From the NCBI RefSeq assembly GCF_000218685.1, contig NW_006763296.1, positions 124,001 to 188,000 of the forward strand: a stretch of DNA of 64,000 nt, given 5' to 3'. Below, one piece after another: positions 34,200 through 44,848 of this stretch. Position 1 is the first letter of the stretch, and every line of letters begins with the position of its first letter. A model generated the notes under the pieces. That model worked only from the letters and a program-made list of their open reading frames with translations. It had not been told where the DNA came from and searched no databases. The position numbers were made by a program, and so were the translations under genes. The stretch is from Serpula lacrymans var. lacrymans S7.9 (lineage: Eukaryota > Basidiomycota > Agaricomycetes > Boletales > Serpulaceae).

Positions 34200-34819
34200 T
34201 GACGGGAATGCGATAAGAAAAATCGATTCCTCACACAATATAGTATGCTATAGCACAGTATTATCCGCAATTTAGAGCAATTTAGCATGCCATAGTTTGC
34301 TATAATACCGTACTATTTAGTACTTAAAGCCATATAGTGTGCTATAGTACACTATAGAGCAACTGACTTTCTACTAATTGTACTAATTGATATGAACTAA
34401 TATGACAAATATATTTGCTATAATAACAGAAAGTACAAAGTAGTACATACTTTTTAGCACTTGTAGCCAAACCATGTTTTCCTGATGTATAGTCTAATTC
34501 ACACTTGGGATAAAAGATAGAAGCTGGGGAGTATGGAAGAGTTGTTAATGGGGATTAGTTACAGAACATCTTCAGTGAAATTGTTTAAGTAGCCTCAGCT
34601 GCTCATCTACAAAATATAATTGTTTGGCTCTACCAGTAGTCTGAAATCAACCTACATGCTTTTAAACTGAAACAGGAGGAGTGTTTCAGATCATAACATA
34701 GCAATTGAACAAGAGAACATACTAACATGTTGGCCATATGTCAAGAAATGATAAGGAGAATGAGAAGCAACTGTACTGAGACATGGATAATAGTTCCAAA
34801 TGAACTTGGTGCACATTGA
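34200..34819. other. AT-rich repeat debris
   Basis: No gene. Near 34220-34370 there are several near-palindromic ATAGTGTACTATA-type strings; one also occurs near 33485 left of LTR C. This hints at a larger inverted-end element holding LTR C. The 5 bases 34815-34819 (ATTGA) are the target duplication of LTR B2. Confidence 0.35.
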
Positions 34820-35509
34820 TGTGAGGCAATGATAAACTATAACAAAAACAATACCGGTCTCCACTGCACTTGCAGGGAGTAAGAGGTACAGTAAGTCTTG
34901 GAGATCAACAGATGCTAGTGAATATAGCAAGTAGAGGATATGGGAGTAGACTCAGAGGTTCCTGATGAGGAGCACAGTGGATAATTCAAGTAATAAAAAG
35001 CTAAGGGACTATACATGAATAGGTAAGGCTTTATATAGCTAACTGTCTATCCCTCAGACCGAAAGAGGAATAAAAGGAAAGTGGTCTGAGGGGAAAATCA
35101 ACCAATAAGAAAAAGGACAACTATTGTACGACTTTGGAAGATTAATCAGCAGGTGAGAAAAGTGTACTAATAATAAGTGTTGTCACGCATGTCCAGGAAC
35201 CGTATCCTCATGATGAGGTACAATCCTGACTAAAGCATCTATTAGTATCTCCAGACACTGATAGGGCTTGGAGCTAGTTGGTGAGATGTCTACCACCAGT
35301 CCTTTACCCATTGTGCTGGCTGGCTGGGAGTGTTACCCAGTCTCTGATCTGTGATATGAAGTGGTAACAATGATTGAGAAAGCCCGTGAGGGCTATGAGA
35401 AGCAGAATAGCAAAGGATACCTCCAGCCCTAAAGCCATAGGTGTAACAGAAAAAGTGTTTGAGAACCAAGACATAGAGTGAGAAGATAAGAAAATGAATG
35501 GTCCTTACA
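34820..35509 (-). mobile_element. Solo LTR, family B, copy 2
   Basis: 690-bp element, inverted relative to 21477-22170, with the same ends (TGTAAGGACC / TTGCCTCACA). The 5-bp target duplication ATTGA is at 34815-34819 and 35510-35514. A TATA-like motif lies at about 35030 on the minus strand. Confidence 0.9.
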
Positions 35510-35514
35510 ATTGA

Positions 35515-35885
35515 GTCCAATAATCTAAAATGAAGGGGACAGTGGTCCCAAAAGTCACATGCGGAGCACGTGGGAGCACATTTTGTCGCTTAGTTTTGCT
35601 CGCATGGTTTTTTGTGGCACCACGGGTGTGGAAGGTGCCGCAGGCACCTGACAGTTGCAGCAAAGCTGCGACGAGTGCAACTTGTATTTTTAAGGCCAGT
35701 CAACTTGAAAGTCAATACGCGGGTATGTATTCGGATCACGTGTTGCTTGATACGTTCGGCACTTTCCGTTATTTGGCAGCGTCCTTGAATCCTAACAATA
35801 TGTCTGTGGCGTCGAGACCACCCACTTAGAACAAGACTACACACCTTTCTCTCCAACCTGAGTCGTCGAATACCGTCGCACCAAC
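35515..35885. promoter_or_regulatory. Upstream region of the TFIIF beta gene
   Basis: No gene recognised; open frames here lack motifs. It contains the probable promoter and leader of the TFIIF beta gene. Confidence 0.35.
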
Positions 35886-37087
35886 ATGGACGACATTGTG
35901 GAAGACGAGAAAAAGCCGTTCGACCCAGACGGTCTCCAGCCAGATGAAGAAACATTACCGGATCCCGACGAGGAACTTATGCTCGACAAGGGAAATGGGC
36001 GTGTGTGGCTCGTCAAGGTGCGCCGTTCCATTTCATTCCTTCCGGGGCATCATACCTAACGAGAATTATACAGGTACCAAAACACCTCATGGAACGCTGG
36101 TCTTCCATTGACGCTGAAAATATACACTTAGCTACTGTCCGCGTCTATCCAGACGCCGTAGGGCCGACAGGAAAATCCCCTCGTATCGTCCTCTTCCTCC
36201 CCCCAGACCCGTCAGATACCACCCCACGGGACCCTGCTCTCCCACCGTTTTCCAGCAATGCAGCTTTCGTCCCGGGCGAAGGGGATGTCCACGTTGACCG
36301 GTATGAACTCGACATGGTGAACGACGACGTCGACAACCAGCTTGTCGTAGCTGAGCGACCGAAGGAGCCGGTTCCGCCTACATCTTCTGCCCCCACCTCG
36401 ACACCACCAGTCAATAACCGCGCGCGTACGACAATTCTTACGGGGAGAATTAAACATGAGTGTAATTTACGTCCTATATTCAACGAGTCCTATAGACGAC
36501 AAATGCGTGAGAGAAGCAGGAAGTATAACACCCCACGGAGACAAATTAGAATGATTGAGGACGCTGGTGTGAGTGGAGGGAGAGGAGGAATCAACCGACT
36601 CAGCAGCGGAGTGGGAGTTGGCGCAGGAGGGGCGTTTTCCGATCTCATCGTAAGCAACAATCCCTTCATTTTCGTGTCAGTAACGATATATCTATTTTCA
36701 TATCTTCAGAAATCCAAACCAAAGCCAGCAAAAGGCGCCTTCGAGCGCATGGCGCGCATGCCCCGCAACCAACTGCTGGATCTCCTGTTCACGCTATTCC
36801 GCGAACAGCCTCGGTGGAGCATCAAGCCTCTTCGAGAGCGTACTCAACAGCCAGAGGCTTATCTCAAAGAGGTCCTTGGGGAGATTGGACAACTGAATCG
36901 AAGCGGGGAGTACAATGGAATGTGGGAGTTATCAGAAGTGTTTACGAAGGATGGCATAAAGGCGGAGGGCGGCATGGGTATGATAGCTGGTGGTTCACAG
37001 GATGTGACAATGGCTCTTCCAGAAGAAGAGGAGGAAGATGACGATGACGATGATGACGACGACGACGATATGGAAGAAGTGTCGTGA
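35886..37087 (+). CDS. TFG2: TFIIF subunit beta (RAP30/Tfg2 homolog)
   Basis: General transcription factor that binds RNA polymerase II and helps it enter the promoter complex. Exons 35886-36017, 36074-36649 and 36710-37087 give 361 residues. The start is the ATG of MDDIVEDEKKPFD. The N-terminal dimerisation part shows GNGRVWLVKVPKHLMERW and ARTTILTGRIKHECNLRP. The C-terminal winged helix is clear (FERMARMPRNQLLDLLFTLF, WSIKPLRERTQQPEAYLKEVL, NGMWELSEVF). The tail ends in a run of Glu and Asp, including 11 consecutive Asp. It ends in GGA/GAT triplet DNA that could vary in length. Convergent with the next gene. The gene looks intact. Confidence 0.95.
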
Positions 37088-37259
37088 TTACTATTATCTC
37101 TTTGCGCGAAAATGTACATTGTATCAATACTAATGTGTAGAACATGTGTTTCAGTGTTTTCCCTCAAACATTCTACATGGAGCACTTCTGCTTGTAGTTG
37201 TTCCGACCTCCTACTCTACAACATTAAAAGTACAACGGTATAAGAAAGCATCGGCCTAT

Positions 37260-38286
37260 TTATTGTAAGCGAGCGTTACTCGGCAATAACCCAAACGTCG
37301 TCCAAAACTCTCTCGAATCTAATAGCCTTCCCATACGATTAAGTTCACGAGGCAGCCCACGCACACCTTCCTCCATCATAAGCTCCATCACCCATCGTGG
37401 TTGTGGACCTGGAGGGTCACTATCATCCAGTGGAACAGAGCCCTGCTTAGTACTAGCATCCCCATCAACCTGACCACTAATATTTGGGTCTCCCCAAGCT
37501 GCTGCTAGCTCCCAGAGATCGTGCACGCGCATATCATTTATAATCCAACGCTGTCCTTTCGCCAGACCAAACTGTACATGAACAGCGAGGATGGCGCGGG
37601 CAACGTCTATGCCGTGGACCATGTGTAGGCTTCCCTGTAAGAGCGAATTGTCCAGTGGTTGAAGATGCGTGAAAGAATAGGTACTGACTCTATTTCTGAG
37701 AGATTCTTTCGAATTCAGGACCCTTCCGATCCAATTCTTCACCGAGCGCTCGCCACCCCAGAGACCAGAGAGATTAAGGACGGTTGTGGAGACTGAACCG
37801 GAGGACAAGGCTAAGAACTCGGCTTCTGCTCGTGCACGGGGATGATCATTGACAGGTGACTGACGGTCGAACCAAGCAGACGTCGTGTCTTTCATGGCCG
37901 ACATCTACACAGCGAATACAAATAGTACTATACTTGATAACTTCTAAATGGTACGTGCTCACATCCCATATGCTCGTCGTCCCAAGCTGGATGAAGTGTG
38001 TTTCTGATAATTGGCCATGTGTATGAGCGTAGGATTGGACGAGACGCGTAGAGGCACCATTGCCGGTGATGGGGAATGTTATGAGCACGGTCTGGGCGTT
38101 GGGAAGAGCATTGTATTGCTCTTCGTCGTCGCCGTCGTCGCCAAACTCGAATTTGATGGTGCCATTGCCTCCAGCACGAGATGTGGCTGCAAACGAAAGA
38201 CCACGGGATTCACAGAGTGGTATAAGAAATTTGGACGTCCATCCAGCACCAAGGATCAAAATGTCGACTGGGACCACAACAGACAT
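37260..38286 (-). CDS. NAD(P)-binding Rossmann-fold protein
   Basis: Exon 1 is 37963-38286 and exon 2 is 37904-37260, with one GT-AG intron, giving 322 residues. The start MSVVVPVDILILGAGWTSKFL contains the dinucleotide-binding GxGxxS-type loop after a first beta strand, as in extended short-chain dehydrogenases and epimerase-like proteins. Later parts (FIQLGTTSIWD, RARAEAEFLAL, VLNLSGLWGGER, VHGIDVARAILAVH) fit the NAD-dependent epimerase-like fold. No catalytic YxxxK is obvious, so it may be a non-catalytic or atypical member. Function unknown. It is divergent from the P-loop kinase gene, with about 260 bp between the starts. Confidence 0.8.
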
Positions 38287-38544
38287 GGGTTATCACGTCC
38301 AATAGCGGAGATAAGAAGACAAACGTAACAACCCTGTATATATCATTACATGTAACTGCCAGTAAAGGGAAGCTTAAAGGAACCACCCCCCAGACAAGCG
38401 CAGCTTACCGTGGCAGACAGCATGGAAGCAATGCATGGTTTGACTCAGTTTTGATCCCATGCCAATCGGTTCCGAAACGCATGTCGAGATATGGTGAAAG
38501 CCAAAGTACATTCGTGGGTCCTCTTTCCTGGCAAAGTTTATTCG

Positions 38545-39332
38545 ATGGAGGTCCCTCCGCTTCTGGGTGACGAGCAAGGAAGGTACAGGATCCACATAAT
38601 AGGGAACGTCGGTGTGTGACGCTCCTTTCTATACCCATCCATAAGACTGAAAACACTCTTTCTCTCGAGTAGGGACGGGCAAGGCAAGTCACTCTGGCTG
38701 CTTCACAATCTGACAGTAATGACAACATGCCACCCACTTCTTCCCACTTTAGTCCACCCTCGGACTCTTCCTCGCCCAGGCTCTCAACATCCCCTACGTA
38801 CCCCTCGACACCCTCTACTGGCTACCAGGCTGGGAGAGAACCTCAGACGCCGAGTTCTGCCTGAGAGTCAGGGGTGCTCTCGACCGAAACTCACGCGGAT
38901 GGGTCGCCGATGGCCAATACCCAGAACTCGAGTCGGTCATGCAGGATGCAACGGATATCATCTGTACGTACACGTTCTCCTCCACTATTAGCATGTAACA
39001 GTGTGTATATTTGTCCTGGATACCTGTTATCAGGGCTCGATCCTCCCCTCTTCCTCTACCTCCCCCGTCTCCTCCGCCGCACCGTTGCTCGTCTTTTTCG
39101 CATCACCCCACCTTGCAGTCCCGGATGCGAAGAGTCTCTGCGCGAAATGCTTTCTACGAAGGGCATTATATGGTGGTGTCTTAGCCACCACCGGCCCACA
39201 AAGAAAAAGCAGCAGGAACTCATTCGCCATCTTGGAGTCGATGTTGGCGGGACCATGAGGCGCATCGGGGGGTGGGGCAGTGAGTCGAAGCGGTATAAGG
39301 AGCGAGTCGAGGAAATGCTGAGGATGCGATAG
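38545..39332 (+). CDS. P-loop kinase, adenylate-kinase/FlaR-like, with 11-nt exon
   Basis: Exons 38545-38611, 38673-38683 (11 nt), 38753-38963 and 39034-39332 join in frame to 195 residues, starting MEVPPLLGDEQGRYRI. The join restores Walker A (GNVGTGKST) after the strand RIHII. It is followed by LFLAQALNIPYVPLDTLYWLPGW, RGWVADGQY and IIWLDPP, which are hallmarks of the FlaR/topology-modulation group of small P-loop kinases. The middle intron is GC-AG (donor GCAAGT after AAG), and it divides the P-loop between Lys and Ser. Without the 11-nt exon the P-loop is lost. Substrate unknown; probably a nucleotide-like kinase by fold. Confidence 0.82.
38673..38683 (+). other. 11-nt exon in the P-loop kinase
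   Basis: GGACGGGCAAG, between acceptor CGAGTAG and donor GCAAGT. With the last G of exon 1 it encodes G-T-G-K of the Walker A motif. The 5' flanking intron (38612-38672) is GT-AG and the 3' intron (38684-38752) is GC-AG. Confidence 0.78.
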
Positions 39333-39758
39333 GATTATTGAGTGCTGTAGTTCTTTGATCTTAAGAAATGTCATATATCGTTTATGCTTTCTGTTTCTAC
39401 AACATCCATGCGATGGGGGCATATCAGAACGTATTCCCAAATATTTCTCCTTATTCTGATCATGCAATAGCTTGATAACACCCTCATTCAACAGATGATC
39501 GTAGTCACATAGCTTACACTGATACACTCCCCCTATTCGTCCATCTCCAATGTATTTGCTACAACTAGTTCGACATGACAAAGTTATATACAGGAGCAAA
39601 GGATAGTATGTAGCTTACTAGCTCTATGATTACACCCTAACGTACACCACGAAGATTCTAGATATATATTAGAGCATGTCAAGGAAATAGAAAAAAAGAA
39701 CAAAATCAGAAGAAACAATGAGAATGAGAGGAGATAAAAATTATGACCAGACTCGGGT
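39333..39758. other. Convergent 3' spacer
   Basis: No gene. Part of the inverted duplication: the TF-proximal bases (about 39600-39758) are similar to the region past the stop of the second TF copy (about 62507-62700). Confidence 0.4.
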
Positions 39759-42700
39759 TCAACGCCGGTGCTCGTTTATATTCTGCCGACCAGCTCCATC
39801 GTGATGCACCAAACCAGACACACTAGTGATATACGTTCCCCAGTCATCCAACCTAAGGCACGCCGAATCAACATCAGCTCAAATCACGCACATCACAATT
39901 CCACTCACTCAAAGCCAGTAGGCGCATTCGACCACATCGCCATCGTATCATCATCATCATCCATAACCGAATTAGCAGCATGCACACCTGCATGCCCTAA
40001 CATCCCCACATGCTGCTGTGTCGCAGCGCTTGTACCGCCCATCAACGCTTGCATAGATGGTCCAGGGCCTCCAAACTGGCCCGTTGCTCCAGCCTGCGCA
40101 GACGAAAATGGGGAAGCATACTGGTTCGCCATCTGATCATAGAACAGCTCGTCCATCGTGTACGCCGGCGCTGACACATCACGGTATGGTCCCACCCCAG
40201 CGTTTGCCAATACCCCGGACGATCTAGGCTGAGTGGGCGCAGAGGGCGTGCCCATGGGAAACCACATGCCAGCCGACGCATCGAGAGGGTTCGCCCCGCT
40301 TGGATTGGCAAAGTTCACTTGACCATGGAGAGGCAGCCGACCGAGGTCGTCACTATACACAGGCAAGTTAAACACAGCTGCTGGATTGGGCGGTGTCGGT
40401 GCTGGCTGCAGCTGCTGTTTTTGTTGCTGTTGTGGTGGCTGAATATCATGGGATACACGGCGCGAGCCTGCAATATTTCGAGGAACCTCTGGAACGACAG
40501 CCGCGGAGCTCGAGCTAGAGGGAGCAGCGGATATAGGACTATCGGAATCGCGTTCACGTTTGTTGCCGCCGGTGGGACTTGGTTGTGGGAGAGGGAGGTC
40601 TCCGACAGAAGCAAGTTCGTAGAGTATATCCCTGTGAATGTTCTTAGCCTCATAAAACCCAAGGAGTGATATTGCACGGGACAAACCACAGACGACCAGC
40701 CGAATGCCAACTGTTATAACATAGAACATAAGTAAAATAATGGTGAAAGGTACTCAGATTTCTCGTACCGTCGTTCGCAAACTCGTAACACTTGCATACA
40801 CTTATGCACGTCGGACATCTCCTTAATTGGATCCGTGGCAAGACCAGACCGTTTACCGCCCCAAATATTGAGAAGGAGTACGATACCTGCAGTAAAAGCG
40901 GACATCTTGCACCCAAAGAAGACGTATCAATTTCATACAGTACACACAAACCCTCTTTCACAAGTCACGCACCTGTACATAAGGGCTCGCAACCCCAGAT
41001 CGTTTGCGTAGTATATCAATCACATGACTACACGACCGTGCGGCGTTCGTGCAGATAGCAAGGGAAGGGAAGGATAGCGGAGAGGGTTTGCGAGGGGAGG
41101 GGATAAAGGGCCGGTGAATGAGGATCTGAAGGTGATAGTACGTAGCGTAGAGGCCCGCAGACTGCATGAAGAAACGGTCGTCTTCACGGTTTGGATCCCA
41201 TCTGACTGCAACAGAGAAGGAGCGAAACTGAGGCATTGTTCAAATTTGAGTAAACGAACTTACGATGATCTGGGACTGCATCGATCCATTTGTTCAAGGC
41301 AGAGTCAAGCTCAGCAACAATATGCTGCTCCCACTGCTGTCCGACAAAACCAAGGAGGACTTTGGACTTATTGATAGAGTACTGGATTTGAAATGAGCAT
41401 CGCTAACTACTATAACATAAGGGCAAAATCTCATACGATTGTTCGCAAAGCGAAAGCGAGAATTTGATGGAGCTTCAACAGGTTGACGAAATATGAGACG
41501 GCTGATGGTTTGTCTGATGGTTGTTTAAATGCCTTTTCAGGGTCGGATGTCTCCCAATACTCGTCGTCGCATTCGATAGGCAACTCGAGATCGATGCTGC
41601 AGTTGAAAAACCAGTAAGCATAGAAACACTGAAAGATAGCTGGCAGAAAAAACGTACTCTTCATCTTGAATAGCACACGGTCGGCCCAACGAAGAACTAC
41701 TTATTCTGTCCAGAGTAACGAGAACCCTGCATGATAAACAAAGTAAAGTGTAAGCACGCCCCAGGTCTGGTACCTGTTATGAAGCAAGAAAACAACCGTA
41801 CCAGAACGCGCGCTTCCACAGTTCGTCCTCCATCGTTGGTTTTGGGTTATAAACTTTGCGTCTATGAGCGCCTACATCCTGAGCCAGACGCACTCCTATC
41901 CCAACTATGGTCCAGCAAGCCTGCGGGGCAGAAGAGCCTTGCAAGAATATGACAGATAGCTAAAGAGCAAGGGATTAACGATATTGCCACAACATCCACA
42001 TTATCGTAACCAAGACTTACGCAGTACACCTGTAGATCATACAAACAAGGAGGGCCAAGGAGAGTTTTCCTGACCATCTGAACTTGCTCAAAATATTTCC
42101 AACCGCATGAATGTTCAGAAGTAGTATTTTCCAGGAAGACGCGTGGGTCATCTGACCATCGCGAGCCTACCGCACAGACAAGCAGATAGACGGCACCGAA
42201 GGAGGAGTCACGCAGGTGGAGACCTTCCGCGATGCTACTCTCGAAACTCGGTCGGTGCAGGAAAGGATACAGCGAGTTGATATAGTTAAAATAAAGATCC
42301 ACCAACGCCAATCCCAAATCATCGTCTGGAAACACATAATTCGGATCCACTATAGTCTTACCAGCCAGCTCCCACTGAATGGCGGGAGACAAAATCAAAG
42401 CAAAAATTAATCATCCACGCATCGCAGAGACAGGATGATAGAGAGAGTCGCGCATATACTCACTGGAAAACAACTATCAAACTCGGGGCGCTTGCGCACC
42501 CAAAAATTCTCGGAATCTTCATCGCCAGTGTACTCTTTCTTAAGATCAATGGCTTTCTGAATGAACATGATCCCGCTCGATTTCCCAAAAAACCTGTAAT
42601 GCATTGGGTTAATGGCCATGCTTCGGATACTCTCTGTTAAGCGGAGCTGAATCAACTCCTCGTCGTCACTGGGGACCAGATCTTCCGCGGGAGTGGCAGC

Positions 42701-43481
42701 GCCTGTGACCGTCGAGGTGGAAGGAGCGCCCATAATATGGCTAGCTGTCATCGTAGACGCACCCTGGCCAGCCTTGGCCCATTTCTCCCTATCGATGTGA
42801 CCGCCCCCGAGCTCCTGAGTGAAATCTGCGTCTGGGCAGACCTACAATGTAGCAGTCAGTCATGATCCCAAAGAAAGTTAGAGGGGGATGGCAAACGGCG
42901 GTCGTTGTCTGTACCTTCTGCAGCAATTTCTCCATCTTCTCGAGGCGGTTTTCGAGGCTTTCGACATACCTGATAACACGAACCGTGACACACTTGATCA
43001 GGCACTACATATACGCGCATAGATATACACGACACTGACCCTTTAGGAGGACCTCGCTTCTGCCACAGAGAAGGACATCGAGCAAGAAAAAGATCCAATG
43101 AAAATCCTTCGATAATCCAGTCAGAGGGTAGAGGGTATTCACATACCTTTGCAGCCTCGACATAAGTGCACTCAAAGCTATATGCTATGCAATTCGAGCA
43201 TCGATTGCCAGGCATTTGGCTACCATCGCCTTTACATTCCGCCGAGGAAATCATTAGGTCCCAACTTGGCAAGCACAAAGAGTAGACTCACAGCGAACTG
43301 GAGAAAGAAACGAGTGGCAATCAGCTAAGGCGAACGCAAAGCCTCAATTTGAAAGTAAAAAGGACAGACTCTTTTTGCGACGGCATATGTCACATGCGCG
43401 CTGGATCCTCCTCTTCTTTGAGCCAGGCATGGAAATGGAGCCTTGCTCGTTGTCGTTATAGTCATCCTCAGCCGACGACAT
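39759..43481 (-). CDS. Zn2Cys6 transcription factor, copy 1
   Basis: Paralogue of 58744-62506, in opposite orientation, with the same exon plan. The zinc cluster reads CDICRRKK-IRC-DGSQMPGNRCSNCIAYSFEC when the exons 43481-43370, 43297-43292 (6 nt) and 43229 onward are joined; the spacing CX2CX6CX9CX2CX6C is correct. A coiled-coil-like dimerisation stretch follows (VESLENRLEKMEKLLQK). The middle is the fungal-specific TF domain (LYPFLHRPSF, AHRRKVYNPKPTMEDELWKRAFW, GRPCAIQDEDIDLELP). The C-terminus is Gln/Pro/Ser-rich and acidic, as in activation regions, ending about HHDGAGRQNINEHRR. No broken frame was found. Likely a nuclear DNA-binding regulator; targets unknown. Confidence 0.88.
43292..43297 (-). 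other. 6-nt exon in TF copy 1
   Basis: TTCGCT on the minus strand between CTCCAG and GTGAGT. It links AAG-A to GC-GAT and so encodes Ile-Arg and the first base of the third zinc-binding Cys. The same six bases and splice signals occur in copy 2 at 58948-58953. Confidence 0.85.
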
Positions 43482-44060
43482 GGCTCTTGGCGTGGACCTT
43501 GTTAAGATATAGTAAGGCAGCTAGAAACAAGGCAGGTTTGTAGGTGAGATATGAGACGTAGATGGGAGAGGGGTGCTTGAAGGGAGTCAGAAATGAGCTC
43601 TCAGCCCTTCCGTCGGTACTAAGGTAGATACAACTTGCCGATCAGACGCAAGTTTCGGCACCGCCTCTTCCAGCTGGGATTTGTTCCACGCGCGCAGGCC
43701 GCAGGCTTACGCAGCAGTTCGCCCTTGTTTCATACCTTCATCTCAATGTCCACGGCACATTGCTATCCTCCCGTAACTTTTTAAATTCTCCAACTACTAT
43801 ATGGCCTCCACCATGCCAAAAGTAACGCGCTCAGGCTGCTATAAACCATCTTGTCTACTATTCTCGCTCGGATGATCTCTGATTACAATGCCAGATATCG
43901 GACCATAGGGCGGCTCTGGAATCAGATAATCACGTCGAGTCAGTCAGAACCATACGTTCGAGTCAAAATTCTCCTCGCTTTCGTACAACTCAATGGAAAG
44001 AACACATGTCAAGCAGTGCTGCGATCACTCAGATGTCAATGATTGGAAGCAGGTGTTGGT
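43482..44060. promoter_or_regulatory. TF copy 1 upstream region, duplicated
   Basis: Inverted match to 58190-58743, upstream of TF copy 2. Blocks around CTCAGCCCTTCCGTCG and the 43850-44040 stretch (SDYNARYRTIG in one frame) recur with differences. The paired region probably contains the promoter of both TF copies. Confidence 0.6.
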
Positions 44061-44848
44061 GGAATGAAAAACTAAAATAGTACACTGGCACCTCAATACT
44101 GCGCTTGTGTCGCACGACGGCCATCATCCTCTCTGGCATCTAGGCTTCACCGTTAATTTGCTCGCCGTATGACTGCGCCAGTATACTTGCGGATGCAAAA
44201 TAACACGACAGAAATATCACCAAGAACCTTGAAGGTTTGAACTATGACCATGTCGGTAGAATTATCATGGTAATCATATGGTAAACAGTCACCGCAACCA
44301 GACATTGTGCATTATAACTTGGACAATTTAGGGATGACATAACATACCAGGAATAATGATGCTATGATGGGTGGAGCTTGTACCTCGATATCAAAGCAGA
44401 CTAATCAACGGCACCATCTCCATCGTAGCCTCCACTCATTCACAGTGCGCGACGATAGCTTTTCAGAATAGCGGAGCCTATAATAACAATGTTTTCGTGG
44501 ATATTCATTGCTAGTCGATATCCACAGGTGAGCCTAGGACCTCTGGACAACGTCCGATACCCTAAATGCCGTCGCGCCTTGTATGAGGTGAGACGCAAGA
44601 GGTGTCTTTGGTGGACTCAACGCTATATACAGGTGTATGTCATAAATCTGTAAGGCCGACCTCGTTGGTGGGCGCGTCTGTAGAGGCCCGGGGAAATACG
44701 TGTTATTACGGGATTGCATTCACGATGGGCACGAAGCAAACACGATTTCATCCATCGATACCAAACTCAATTCTTACCCACAACCCCCACTCACACAACC
44801 CAAAGTCTCATCTCGTCCAATCCCATTCGAAATAACCAAGAAAACAAC
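44061..44848. other. Spacer before the NACHT gene
   Basis: No gene recognised. The right end holds the probable promoter of the NACHT-WD40 gene. Confidence 0.35.

Noticed and set aside
36859..37185. Serine-rich protein opposite the TFIIF beta gene
   Set aside because: The Ser run is the reverse complement of the Glu/Asp-coding tail of TFIIF beta.
38874..39332. 152-residue gene starting at 38874
   Set aside because: Its first part reads exon 3 and an intron of the P-loop kinase in the wrong frame; the real exons join differently.
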